Below the pieces are notes generated by a model, which made no database searches, was not told the origin of the DNA, and saw nothing but the letters and a program-made list of their open reading frames with translations. A DNA stretch of 64,000 nucleotides from JACCTI01 sp038237435 (lineage in GTDB: Bacteria > Verrucomicrobiota > Verrucomicrobiia > Chthoniobacterales > UBA10450), in assembly GCA_038237435.1 (NCBI GenBank), contig JBBRYT010000003.1:1-64000 (forward strand), in the 5' to 3' direction. Positions 36,474-45,398 of the stretch are shown here, one piece after another (position 1 is the stretch's first letter; the number at the start of each line of letters is the position of its first letter). A program made the translations under genes and the position numbers.

Positions 36474-37175
36474 ATGAGATCGCCGACCTTAACCCTAGCC
36501 GTCTTTTTTGCTGCTCTCGGACTCTGTTACGCAGGGACCGAGCGATATAGCGGCAAAGAAATGAAACAAGTCGAACAACCCTGCCCCGAGTGGTATGCGG
36601 ACAACGAATGGAACCTCCAGCTCTGGGGCGCGTATGCGTTTCCAGGCAATCGCGGAGAGCGGAGTATCGCCGACGTTCTCTTCGAACACGAAAATAACGA
36701 GGGTATCGATAACCGCGAAAATGACATCGGACATTCCCGCGATGACCGCTTCCTCAATAAGGACGACGTCTTCGGTGGCGGCGCGGACCTCAAATACTTC
36801 TTCCGTCGCTATTATGGTGTCGGCATAGAGGGATATGCTCTGGACGGCGCTGACGCGGTTTACGGCGTACTCGGCACCTTCACCTTGCGTTTCCCGATGC
36901 ACTGCTCCCGTTTTTCGCCCTATCTGTTCTGGGGCGTTGGGGCCGCGTTTAATGGCTCGCACGATGTCGTCGCGGAAGATGAGTTCGCCGACCCCGAGGT
37001 GGCCTTCTCGCGTCGGATCAATAGCGATAGCGTCTGGGCTGGTCAGGCTGGCGGCGGATTCGAAGTTCGCTTCACCCGCCACATCGGCTGGATGGCAGAC
37101 TTCAGCTGGAACATTCTCGAAGGTGGAAACAACGATTTCGGAATGGTTCGCACCGGTTTGACGATCGCCTTCTAA
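36474..37175 (+). CDS. Outer-membrane beta-barrel protein, paralog 2
   Basis: A 233-residue protein with signal peptide MRSPTLTLAVFFAALGLCYA. It is clearly paralogous to the preceding gene (GTERYSGKEMKQ, CPEWYADNEWNL, CSRFSPYLFWGVG, C-terminal RTGLTIAF). The ATG at 36474 was chosen because the longer frame from 36444 begins inside the terminator hairpin of the first gene. It differs mainly in an acidic loop of about 30 residues near the N-terminus. The tandem pair arose by duplication, but the separating terminator suggests separate transcription. Confidence 0.78.
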   Translation: MRSPTLTLAVFFAALGLCYAGTERYSGKEMKQVEQPCPEWYADNEWNLQLWGAYAFPGNRGERSIADVLFEHENNEGIDNRENDIGHSRDDRFLNKDDVFGGGADLKYFFRRYYGVGIEGYALDGADAVYGVLGTFTLRFPMHCSRFSPYLFWGVGAAFNGSHDVVAEDEFADPEVAFSRRINSDSVWAGQAGGGFEVRFTRHIGWMADFSWNILEGGNNDFGMVRTGLTIAF

Positions 37176-37199
37176 AGAAATCTTAGATACTAATCTCAG

Positions 37200-37241
37200 A
37201 ACGCCGGGACACCTTGTGTGCTCCCGGCGTTTTCTTTTTTT
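37200..37241 (+). terminator. Rho-independent terminator after barrel gene 2
   Basis: ACGCCGGGA (37201-37209) and TCCCGGCGT (37222-37230) form a 9-bp stem with a 12-nt loop, followed by a T-rich run. Confidence 0.9.
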
Positions 37242-37298
37242 GTTGTAGCGTGCGACCCCCGAAGTTTGCGAACTCGCTGCGAGACGCGAAATTCAGCC

Positions 37299-38423
37299 AT
37301 GTCCTTCGCGCGCGTTCTCGATAATCTCGCGCTGGACAAATCGGCGCAGCTCCGGCAATTCGAGCGCCTCATTGCGCCGAGCGATGACGCAGAGTTTGAA
37401 AAAAATGCGCAGAACTCGCGCTCTCTCACCTTGCAAAACTTCGGACGCACCATGCGTCTGTTTGCCCCGCTCTATTTGTCTAACGAGTGCATCAACAACT
37501 GCCATTATTGCGGGTTCTCGCGCGACAATCCCATCCTCCGTGTAACTCTTACCGTCGACGAGGTCATCGCGGAAGCGCGCCATCTCGCGACAGAAGGGTT
37601 TCGCCAGATTCTGCTCGTAGCGGGCGAGCATCCGAAGTTTGTCAGCGGAGATTATTTGTCGGATTGCGTTCGCGCACTCTCTCCGAATTTTTCATCCATT
37701 GCGATCGAAGTCGGTCCGATGGAGAAGGACGAATATCTACCACTCGTTAGGGCGGGAGCGGAGGCGCTCGTCGTTTATCAGGAAACATATGACCGTCAGG
37801 TTTACGCAGAGATGCATACGAGCGGTCCTAAGCGTGATTTCAATTGGCGACTCGACTGTCCGGTGCGCGGTTACGAAGCTGGTTTCCGTCGCGTAGGAAT
37901 CGGCGCGCTTTTTGGTCTCGCGCCGTGGCGCAATGAGGCCGTCGCGCTTGCCGCGCACGTCGAATATCTCTTGAAACGTTGCTGGCAGGCGCAGATCAGC
38001 GTCAGCCTTCCACGGCTTCGCCCCGCCGCGGGAGGATTTCAGCCGCGCTTTACCATGATCGATCGAGAATTGGCGCAATTGGTCTGCGCATTGCGCATCA
38101 CTTTCCCGCAGGTCGGGATCGTCTTGAGCACGCGAGAACGTGCATCATTGCGCGACGCGCTCGTTCCGCTCGGTGTCACGATGATGAGCGCCGGCAGTCA
38201 CACCGAGCCGGGCGGATACACACGACAAGGTCGCGAACATTTGCATCAAACCGTGCGCGGGAAAATTGTTGCGCCCGATTTCGATGGCGGTCTGGATCAA
38301 ATCGCGACCGGTCAATTCGAAATTAGCGACGAACGTTCGCCGAGTGAAATCGCCGCGGTCTTACGTCAGCGCGGCTTCGAGCCGGTGTGGAAAGATTGGG
38401 ATCAAGCGTTGCTCGCTTCATGA
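37299..38423 (+). CDS. thiH: 2-iminoacetate synthase (ThiH)
   Basis: A radical SAM enzyme that cleaves tyrosine to dehydroglycine for the thiazole of thiamin. The 374-residue protein has the cluster-binding Cys64, Cys68 and Cys71 in CINNCHYCGF. The radical SAM barrel and C-terminal BATS-like region follow. The ATG at 37299 avoids the preceding terminator, which the longer frame from 37218 would overlap. It overlaps thiS by 4 nt. Other thi genes are not nearby. Confidence 0.93.
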   Translation: MSFARVLDNLALDKSAQLRQFERLIAPSDDAEFEKNAQNSRSLTLQNFGRTMRLFAPLYLSNECINNCHYCGFSRDNPILRVTLTVDEVIAEARHLATEGFRQILLVAGEHPKFVSGDYLSDCVRALSPNFSSIAIEVGPMEKDEYLPLVRAGAEALVVYQETYDRQVYAEMHTSGPKRDFNWRLDCPVRGYEAGFRRVGIGALFGLAPWRNEAVALAAHVEYLLKRCWQAQISVSLPRLRPAAGGFQPRFTMIDRELAQLVCALRITFPQVGIVLSTRERASLRDALVPLGVTMMSAGSHTEPGGYTRQGREHLHQTVRGKIVAPDFDGGLDQIATGQFEISDERSPSEIAAVLRQRGFEPVWKDWDQALLAS

Positions 38424-38620
38424 CCGTCGTGCTCAATGGTGAACGCGCCGATGCGCGCGGGGCACGTACGATCGCGGAGTTAGCCGACCGTTGCGGACTG
38501 CATCCGAACAGCATCCTAATCGAACACAACGGCACCGCCTTGCATCAGCGCGAATGGAATGCGCGCGAGCTGTTCGAGGAAGATCGAATCGAGTTTATCC
38601 GCGTCGTCGCGGGCGGATGA
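38420..38620 (+). CDS. thiS: Sulfur-carrier protein ThiS
   Basis: A 66-residue ubiquitin-like protein whose C-terminal Gly-Gly (VVAGG) is adenylated and thiocarboxylated to carry sulfur for thiazole synthesis. Begins MTVVLNGERADARGARTIAE. The ATGA overlap with thiH indicates coupled translation. The fold size and GG tail make the call firm. Confidence 0.92.
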   Translation: MTVVLNGERADARGARTIAELADRCGLHPNSILIEHNGTALHQREWNARELFEEDRIEFIRVVAGG

Positions 38621-38624
38621 TTGC

Positions 38625-39254
38625 CTAACGAGTAGTAGCGAGCCGAATTCCGAGCGCGACGAAAAGCGCACCGACGGCGCGATTTAACCACGCGCCGAAA
38701 CGCTCGCTCTCGCGCAAGCGTCGACCCATGGCATCGGCGAACCAGACGAGCATCAGGCACCAAATCGTTCCGGTTGTGACGAAGGTTAACCCGAGCGCAA
38801 GAAATGCCGGCACTTTTGCCACGGCCGACGGCGCTATGAATTGTGGCAGGAAGGCGAGAAAGAAAAGGGCGACCTTCGGATTGAGAAGATTCGTGATAAT
38901 GCCCTGTCGAAATGCCGGAGCGAAACTTGACTCGCGTATTTTTTCTGATGGCGAAACGAACTGATTTTTTTGGAGTAGCATCCGCACGCCAAGATAGAAA
39001 AGATAACAAGCGCCTAACGACTTCACGATTGTGAAAGCCCACGCCGAGGTGGCGAGGAAAGCGGATAGACCAATTGCCGCCGCGCACGTGTGGCAAATGC
39101 TGCCGACGCTAATTCCGAGAGCGGAAGAGATTCCGGCGCGGCGTCCGCCGGCGAGCATGCGGCCGAGAATGAACGCGGTGTCGGGTCCAGGCGTGAGGTT
39201 GAGCAAAATGCCGACGCCGAGGAAGAGCGCGAAATGTTGAATGCCGAACATCAC
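38625..39254 (-). CDS. LysE/RhtB-family amino-acid exporter
   Basis: A 209-residue inner-membrane protein with six predicted helices. The N-terminus FLGVGILLNLTPGPDTAFILGRMLAGGRRAG carries the NxxPGP motif of RhtB-type exporters. A second conserved stretch is FRQGIITNLLNPKVALFFLAFLPQF, typed here in two halves of the same helix pair. Substrate unknown; amino acids such as homoserine, threonine or lysine are usual. The stop is in a copy of the dispersed octamer, giving the C-terminus Thr-Arg, as in carA. It overlaps the NfeD-type gene by 4 nt. Confidence 0.9.
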   Translation of the reverse strand: MMFGIQHFALFLGVGILLNLTPGPDTAFILGRMLAGGRRAGISSALGISVGSICHTCAAAIGLSAFLATSAWAFTIVKSLGACYLFYLGVRMLLQKNQFVSPSEKIRESSFAPAFRQGIITNLLNPKVALFFLAFLPQFIAPSAVAKVPAFLALGLTFVTTGTIWCLMLVWFADAMGRRLRESERFGAWLNRAVGALFVALGIRLATTR

Positions 39255-40636
39255 GAAATCGCTTTGACGACCACGCGCATTCCATCGCTCGAGACAACCG
39301 CGACCGCCGTTTGCGCGGGAATGAAATCTCCTTCAGTCACCACATCGACGATTGATTCTCCAAAGCGCGCTTTCCCACTTGGACGCAATGTCGTCACCGC
39401 TTGACCTTGCGCTCCGGTGGCAATCTCCATGGCGCGGTGAAAATCGCGTTGCGATGAGGAAAGCGAAGGACCGGATGGACTGTTAGTCGAAAGAACGAAC
39501 CGCCGGTAAACGCTCGTACGCGGCAAATATTTCGCCAATAACGCGATGACAATAACGGAAGCGATCATCGCGATGAGGAGATTCAAAACCGGCACGCGCA
39601 GCATCGGCGCAGTCGGAAAAAATGTTTCGCCAGGATAACGATCGATCATGGCCCAGAGGAGCGAGCCCAACATGAGGAAGATCCCGACAACTCCAACGAT
39701 GATGGTGGAATGCGCGAAGAAAAGGATTTCGAGAAGAACGAAGAAGACTCCGAGGACAAAAAGCGCGACAACTTCCCAACCCGCCAGGCCAGCCAGATAA
39801 TGGCCGAGAAAAAATAGCGCGAAACAGATCGCGGCGACGAACCCCGGCAGACTGGCGCCGGGAATCTTAAATTCTAGATAGGCGCCGATAATTCCGCCTA
39901 ACAAAAGCAAAGGCGCGAAGGTCGTGATCCAAAAAGCGAGCCGTTCGAAGCCGGTTGGTTCGATCGTAACGACGGTGCCGGACAAGCCCGCTTTGTGCGT
40001 CAGCTCAGAAATGGAATCGACGGTGCCGGCGGCGAGCAACGGCTTGCCATTGATTTGTTCGACCGCTTCCTGCGCGTTCAGCGTGAGCAACGATCCTTTC
40101 GCATGCACGACGCGTTCGCCGATTTTCACTTCCTTTTCCTTGTTCATGAACGCTTCGCCGACATCGGGATTATGTCCGTTGCGAATCGCGGATCCGCGAA
40201 TGATCGCCGACCAATAGGAAAGGGTTTTCTCCCGCGCCGTCGTCGGAAGATCTTCGCCGGTGGAAAGAATGGGGGCGGCCGCGCCGATCGCGCTTACGGG
40301 CGCCATATAGATATTGCGCGTGGCCAGAGCGATAAGCGCGCCCGCCGAACCGGCGTTGGTATTGATAAAAGTGTAGGTCGGAATCTTCGCCTGATTGAGC
40401 AGGTGCGTGATCTCTTCGGCGCTGTCGAGTCCTCCGCCGTAAGTGTTCATATCGAGAATGAGCGCGGCGGCGCCTTCGCTCTCCGCACTTTTCTGGACGC
40501 GGCGCAAAAAAAGAAACATCGGTTGCGAGACTTCGCCTTGCACCGGAACGACAACGAGATCGCCTTTGTGAATGGTCTCGCGCGCTTGCGCGACCGGCGA
40601 CAGGAGCAACAAACAAAGAAAAACGAGCGGTTTCAT
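39251..40636 (-). CDS. NfeD-family membrane-bound ClpP-class serine protease
   Basis: A 461-residue protein with signal peptide MKPLVFLCLLLLSPVAQA, a ClpP-like protease domain and a membrane region. The catalytic Ser is in TNAGSAGALIAL, with a downstream Lys expected. Four to five helices (about 230-380) precede a C-terminal OB-fold NfeD domain (ATGAQGQAVTTLRPSGKARFGE). Long NfeD proteins of this type often act with stomatin-like partners in membrane quality control. No stomatin gene is adjacent. The ATG at 40636 gives the signal peptide at the N-terminus. Confidence 0.88.
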   Translation of the reverse strand: MKPLVFLCLLLLSPVAQARETIHKGDLVVVPVQGEVSQPMFLFLRRVQKSAESEGAAALILDMNTYGGGLDSAEEITHLLNQAKIPTYTFINTNAGSAGALIALATRNIYMAPVSAIGAAAPILSTGEDLPTTAREKTLSYWSAIIRGSAIRNGHNPDVGEAFMNKEKEVKIGERVVHAKGSLLTLNAQEAVEQINGKPLLAAGTVDSISELTHKAGLSGTVVTIEPTGFERLAFWITTFAPLLLLGGIIGAYLEFKIPGASLPGFVAAICFALFFLGHYLAGLAGWEVVALFVLGVFFVLLEILFFAHSTIIVGVVGIFLMLGSLLWAMIDRYPGETFFPTAPMLRVPVLNLLIAMIASVIVIALLAKYLPRTSVYRRFVLSTNSPSGPSLSSSQRDFHRAMEIATGAQGQAVTTLRPSGKARFGESIVDVVTEGDFIPAQTAVAVVSSDGMRVVVKAIS

Positions 40637-40667
40637 TGACCCCGATTTAGTTTGCCAATCTCTCGCC

Positions 40668-42482
40668 ATGGGAACAATCCCCAATCATACCATCGAACAA
40701 GTCGCGGCCGCGAACGACATCGTGGAAGTGATCGGTGCTTATTTTCCGCTGAAGCGCGCCGGGGCGAGCTACAAGGCGCTCTGTCCGTTTCATCAGGAGA
40801 AAACGCCGTCGTTTAACGTCAGTCCGCAGCGGCAATCGTTTCACTGTTTCGGCTGCGGCGTGGGCGGAAGTGTTTTTCGCTTCGTCATGGATTACGAGCA
40901 TCTCGATTTCCCGAGCGCGGTGAAAAAATTAGCGACGCGCGTCGGCATCACGGTAATCGAGGAAAGCAGTTTCAGCGCGTCGGATGATCGGCAACATGAA
41001 ACGCGCAAGACGCTCCTCGCCTTGCACGCGGAGGCGGCAGAATGGTTTCACGAAAATTTGTTGAAACGCGATTGGGCGAAACCAGCGCGCGACTATTTGA
41101 AGAAGCGCGGGATCGACAAGGAAGTCGCACGCAATTGGCAAATCGGTTTCGCGCCGGATAGCTGGGACGCATTACTAAAATGGGCGTTGGAGCGCGGTTA
41201 TCGACGCGCGGAGATCGCGCAAAGCGGTCTGGTTAAACCACGCGATGAGAATCGGCGGGACGGCGAAGTTTATGATCGATTTCGTGGACGAATCATTTTT
41301 CCGATCCACAACGATGTCGGTGAAGTGATCGCCTTTAGCGGCCGCGTGCTGGAAAAAGAAAGCGAAGGCGCGAAATATTTAAATTCTCCCGAGACGCCGT
41401 TGTTTCGGAAAGGGAAAATTCTTTTCGGCCTGCACAAAACAAAACGACCGCTGATCGAAGCGAATTCCGCAATCGTTTGCGAAGGGCAGTTGGATTTGAT
41501 CACCCTCTACGAAGCCGGAATAACGAACGTGGTCGCGCCACAGGGGACAGCTTTCACGGAAGATCAGGCGCGGATCCTAAAGCGATTTGTTTCTGAGGTC
41601 GTGCTTTGCTTCGATGCCGACGCGGCCGGACAAAAAGCAGCAGAGCGTTCGCTCGAATCGCTTTTGGAAAATGACTTGCTCGTACGAATCGCGGAAATGC
41701 CGGCGGGCGAAGATCCTGACTCCATAGTCCGCAATAAAGGCAAAGAGGAGTTTGAAAAACGCATCGTCGGTGCACGTGATTTCTTCGATTACTGGATCGA
41801 ACGAGAAGCGGGGGCAACAGACTTGAATTCGTTAGGTGCAAAGATGCAGCTCGCGCGCAAACTGGCTGAAACCGTCGGCAGGGTGCATGACCCGATCATG
41901 CGCAGTGAGGTGGCGAGCAAAGTCACCGCGCGCATCGGCGTAGCGCCGAAAGATTTCGCTGCTTTGTTGGAGAAGCCGCAGGCGCATCGCTTTTCCAATG
42001 TGGAAGAGCGCGCACGAACACAACCCGCCCCGGCGCCGCGGCACGATGTGGCGATGTTATGTTTGCTCGCGCTGCGGGACACGGAAGCGCGCGAATTTCT
42101 TCTGCAACAAGATTGGCGAGAAGTTCTCGGGCAAACACCGGATTCGGAAATGTTGGTGCGCATTCTCGAGAACGAATTGCGGCCGGACGATCCGGCATCG
42201 ACTGCCGCTTTTCTCGCAACCCTATCGCCAGAAGAAGAAGCGCTTGCGTCTTCCTGGTTGTTGCAAAAAGTTCCGCCGAACGCGGCGAGCGTGGTACGCG
42301 ACTGGTGGGCAGGTCTGCAACAGTCCGCGGTACGCCGCCAGCTACAGATCGCGGAAGGAAGGATGAAGATACCTCAACTAAGCGCGGGGGAACTAACGGC
42401 TTTGCAGAAACAAGTTGTTGACCTGAAAGCGCAACTCGCTGAACTTTCGCAGCTTTCGTCCGCTCGTGTGGTCGACCGTTAA
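40668..42482 (+). CDS. dnaG: DNA primase
   Basis: Makes RNA primers for replication. The 604-residue protein has a CHC2 zinc finger (Cys39, His42, Cys60, Cys63), a TOPRIM catalytic core (EGQLDLITLYEAG, CFDADAAGQKA) and a C-terminal DnaB-interaction region. The ATG at 40668 starts MGTIPNHTIEQV, matching the family. It is divergent from the NfeD-type gene and precedes rpoD, as in the classic dnaG-rpoD macromolecular synthesis cluster. The rpsU gene is absent here. Confidence 0.97.
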   Translation: MGTIPNHTIEQVAAANDIVEVIGAYFPLKRAGASYKALCPFHQEKTPSFNVSPQRQSFHCFGCGVGGSVFRFVMDYEHLDFPSAVKKLATRVGITVIEESSFSASDDRQHETRKTLLALHAEAAEWFHENLLKRDWAKPARDYLKKRGIDKEVARNWQIGFAPDSWDALLKWALERGYRRAEIAQSGLVKPRDENRRDGEVYDRFRGRIIFPIHNDVGEVIAFSGRVLEKESEGAKYLNSPETPLFRKGKILFGLHKTKRPLIEANSAIVCEGQLDLITLYEAGITNVVAPQGTAFTEDQARILKRFVSEVVLCFDADAAGQKAAERSLESLLENDLLVRIAEMPAGEDPDSIVRNKGKEEFEKRIVGARDFFDYWIEREAGATDLNSLGAKMQLARKLAETVGRVHDPIMRSEVASKVTARIGVAPKDFAALLEKPQAHRFSNVEERARTQPAPAPRHDVAMLCLLALRDTEAREFLLQQDWREVLGQTPDSEMLVRILENELRPDDPASTAAFLATLSPEEEALASSWLLQKVPPNAASVVRDWWAGLQQSAVRRQLQIAEGRMKIPQLSAGELTALQKQVVDLKAQLAELSQLSSARVVDR

Positions 42483-42549
42483 GGTTTAGGGGAGGAGCAG
42501 GAAGCCGGAATGATTGGAAACTCAGTAATTCCTCTAAAAACACCTAGTT

Positions 42550-44403
42550 TTGGCAAAGCATTCGAAAGTTAACGGATCAGCTCGATCGAAGCCGAAGAAG
42601 AGCGCCAAGCACAAGAGCGTGCGGCGGGCCTCGGTTTCCGTGAAGCCAAAACGGACTGCAAAAGGCGGCGCGCGACGAATTCAACTTCCGAAAGGTCGCG
42701 GACGGCCAAAGAAAATTTCAGCAGGGCATGCCAAGCCAAGTCGACCAGACAAGCAGGCAAAAAAGGGTAAAGATATTTTGACTTCAATTCCAGTCGCACC
42801 AGCCGACATGCAGAGCCGCATTCGCGAACTCATCAAGCTGGCGAAAGAACAGGGCTACCTGACTTTCGACGATCTCAACGAAGCGCTGCCTGCGGAGGTG
42901 ACCGATGCGGATGAATTGGATGCCATCCTAACGCGGCTGCGCCGGATGGAGATCGACATCATCGAAGCTTCGGAAGTCGATCGTTACAAAGACGGCAAGA
43001 AAGACGCCGAGGAAGAAGAAGAAGAAAAACCGGAAACGAAACTCGATATTCTGGATGATCCGGTGCGCATGTATCTCAAGCAGATGGGACAGGTCCCGCT
43101 GCTGACGCGCGAGCAGGAAGTCGAAATTTCCAAGCGCATCGAAGAAGCGGAAGTTATGGTGCAGCGCTTGATCAACCGTTTTGGATTTATCGCGCAGGCC
43201 CATCTCGATCTCGCGCAAAAGTTGAATGAAGGCGGCGAGCGTTTCGATCGGGTGATTCTCGACAAGAAAATCGAGAGTCGTGAGCGCTACATGAAAATGC
43301 TGCCACGGCTTTGTAAACAAGTTTCAAAGCAAAGCGGGACTATCGCTCAGCAATACGCGCACATCTTCAGCGGTTCGCGCGTCGATCAGAAAAAACTTAA
43401 GACCTTCCAGAAATCAGTCGCGTCGCTGCAGAAGCTCTACCCGAAGTTTTTTTTCAAGCAGAAGGTGACAGAGGAATTCGTTCATCTGGCGGATGAGAAA
43501 TATTTGATCATGACGCACATCGTCACCGAGATGAACAAACATCCGCGCGACAACGGTGCACGCTCAACCGTGGGCGCGAAGGCGAAAGAGCTGGAGCGTT
43601 TGCTTTGGCTGACGCTGGAAGAATACGCCGAGCAATATCAGCAGCTGAAAGGCTGGTTGCGAAAAGCATTGCGCGCCAAGACGGAAATGGTGGAAGCCAA
43701 TTTGCGTCTCGTGATTTCCATCGCGAAGAAATACACCAATCGCGGCCTGTCATTTCTCGATCTGATTCAGGAAGGCAACATGGGCCTGATGAAAGCGGTC
43801 GAGAAATTTGAATATCGCCGCGGCTACAAATTTTCCACCTACGCCACTTGGTGGATTCGGCAGGCGATTACGCGTTCGATCGCCGATCAGGCGCGCACCA
43901 TCCGCATTCCGGTGCACATGATCGAGACGATCAATAAACTGATGCGCGTGCAGAAGCAGCTCGTACAGGAATACGGACGCGAGCCTTCTCCCGAAGAAGT
44001 GGCCGAGGAAATTTTGCTGCCCGTCGATCGCGTGCGCGCGGTTTTGAAAATGGCGCAGCAGCCGATCTCGTTGCAGGCGCCGGTTGGAGAAAGCGAAGAA
44101 ACGAATTTCGGCGATTTCATCGAAGACAAAGGTGCGGAAAACCCGAGCGACATGACCGCGATTGTTCTCCTGAAGGAGAAGATCAAGGATGTGCTCGAGA
44201 CGTTGACCGAGCGCGAACGACAGGTTTTAGAACAACGTTTTGGTTTGGTGGATGGTTACAGCCGCACCTTGGAAGAAGTCGGCCGGCAATTTCGCGTTAC
44301 GCGCGAACGGATTCGGCAGATCGAAGCCAAAGCGCTGCGTAAGATGCGTCATCCGACCCGGATTCGGCAGCTCGAGGGGTTCCTCGAAGCCGCCGAGGTG
44401 TAG
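42550..44403 (+). CDS. rpoD: Primary RNA polymerase sigma factor (sigma-70), with basic N-terminal extension
   Basis: The housekeeping sigma factor. Region 1.1 begins near residue 87 (MQSRIRELIKLAKEQGYLTF). Regions 1.2-2 hold DPVRMYLKQMG and the -10-recognition part YATWWIRQAITR. Regions 3 and 4 end with the -35 helix VTRERIRQIEAKALRKMRHP. The first 86 residues are Lys/Arg/Ser-rich and carry GRGRPKK at 49-55, an AT-hook-like core. The start is TTG at 42550. ATG at 42808 would give a conventional sigma without the basic tail. No good ribosome-binding site marks either one. Confidence 0.95.
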   Translation: MAKHSKVNGSARSKPKKSAKHKSVRRASVSVKPKRTAKGGARRIQLPKGRGRPKKISAGHAKPSRPDKQAKKGKDILTSIPVAPADMQSRIRELIKLAKEQGYLTFDDLNEALPAEVTDADELDAILTRLRRMEIDIIEASEVDRYKDGKKDAEEEEEEKPETKLDILDDPVRMYLKQMGQVPLLTREQEVEISKRIEEAEVMVQRLINRFGFIAQAHLDLAQKLNEGGERFDRVILDKKIESRERYMKMLPRLCKQVSKQSGTIAQQYAHIFSGSRVDQKKLKTFQKSVASLQKLYPKFFFKQKVTEEFVHLADEKYLIMTHIVTEMNKHPRDNGARSTVGAKAKELERLLWLTLEEYAEQYQQLKGWLRKALRAKTEMVEANLRLVISIAKKYTNRGLSFLDLIQEGNMGLMKAVEKFEYRRGYKFSTYATWWIRQAITRSIADQARTIRIPVHMIETINKLMRVQKQLVQEYGREPSPEEVAEEILLPVDRVRAVLKMAQQPISLQAPVGESEETNFGDFIEDKGAENPSDMTAIVLLKEKIKDVLETLTERERQVLEQRFGLVDGYSRTLEEVGRQFRVTRERIRQIEAKALRKMRHPTRIRQLEGFLEAAEV

Positions 44404-44471
44404 CTTCAGGCTTGCCTAAGCAGCCGGGGCTGCGCAACTTTCAGCGCCGCGAGAAGTTCAATTTCTCGAGA

Positions 44472-44822
44472 ATGAACCGCGAAGACGATCAGGAGTTGTG
44501 GGACCTGCTGGGAAAATCGGCCCAGCCGACGGTGTCCCCGTTTTTCGCACGGAATGTCGTTCGACAAATTCGTCAGGAAAAAAATTGGATGGATTACGCG
44601 CGCGGGTGGCTGCGTCCGCGCCTTATTCCGGCTTCGACGGTTGCGCTCGTCATGCTGGTGAGCGCGCTGGCGTTCCATTCCACGAAAAATCCCGCTGACA
44701 ATCCGCCCGAGCTGGTGACGAAGATCGATCCGCAGGATTACGATACCGTGGCCGATCTGGACGATCTTCTCGCAACGGATGATGATGGCATATGGACCGA
44801 AGGCGAATCTGTATCGCTCTGA
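44472..44822 (+). CDS. Small membrane protein downstream of rpoD
   Basis: A 116-residue protein beginning MNREDDQELWDLLGKSAQPT. It has a cytoplasmic N-terminal segment, one helix around residues 50-70 and an acidic C-terminal tail. The layout resembles small anti-sigma-like anchors, but no zinc motif is present and I do not recognise a family. The ATG at 44472 was preferred to 44412, which adds a basic stretch. It overlaps the next gene by about 31 nt, so the two are coupled. Confidence 0.55.
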   Translation: MNREDDQELWDLLGKSAQPTVSPFFARNVVRQIRQEKNWMDYARGWLRPRLIPASTVALVMLVSALAFHSTKNPADNPPELVTKIDPQDYDTVADLDDLLATDDDGIWTEGESVSL

Positions 44823-45307
44823 TCGCGAGCGGCGTTTTGTCGCTTTTCGTTGCTGAACCTGCTCGCGCGCAACCGCCGCCTGGAGGCGGGGGCGGGAAAT
44901 TTTTTGGTCGGCGCTTTCACGGCGCGCGTGAGCGCTGGCGCCAGATGTCGCCGGAAGATCGGCAGCGTTTTAGAACGAACGCGGAACGCTGGTTGAATAT
45001 GTCGCCGGAGGAGCGGCGCGTTTTGCGCGATCGCGAAGGTGCGCGGCACCTTCGTTTGCAGCACGAAGCGGATGCGGCTTTGCAGCAATCCGGTTTAGAA
45101 CTGGAAGCTGAAAAACGTGAGGCCTACGAGCGCCGCTACATTCAGGAGCGGCGACGCATTGAGAGGGCCATTCGGCTTGAGGTAGAGGAGAAGCGGCAGA
45201 AAGAACTCGCCCCGGTGCAGGAACAATTGAAAAAAGAATTCGGTAACGGGCAAAACTCTGCACCGATCAACGGTCCCGTGAATACTTCCCCAGCGCCTAA
45301 CAAGTAG
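44792..45307 (+). CDS. Secreted helical protein, DUF3106-like
   Basis: A 171-residue exported protein with signal peptide ending AEPARA. The mature part has the repeated MSPEDRQRF and MSPEERR motifs of DUF3106-type proteins, followed by a highly charged Glu/Arg helix. The C-terminal tail is Asn/Pro-rich. It overlaps the preceding membrane protein gene in another frame. In related genomes, pairs of this kind accompany sigma-factor genes; here they follow rpoD. Function unknown. Confidence 0.65.
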   Translation: MDRRRICIALIASGVLSLFVAEPARAQPPPGGGGGKFFGRRFHGARERWRQMSPEDRQRFRTNAERWLNMSPEERRVLRDREGARHLRLQHEADAALQQSGLELEAEKREAYERRYIQERRRIERAIRLEVEEKRQKELAPVQEQLKKEFGNGQNSAPINGPVNTSPAPNK

Positions 45308-45345
45308 TAGGCGTTTGTTTTCCTGAGCGAATCTTGAAACAAAAA

Positions 45346-45373
45346 GAGCTGGCCGAACAAATTCAGCCAGCTC
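45346..45373. terminator. Hairpin between convergent genes
   Basis: GAGCTGGC (45346-45353) and GCCAGCTC (45366-45373) form an 8-bp stem. An A-run precedes it on the plus strand and thus gives a T-run on the minus strand, fitting termination of the minus-strand gene; it may serve both genes. Confidence 0.65.
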
Positions 45374-45398
45374 CTTGTCGAGGATCTTTTTCGCGATC

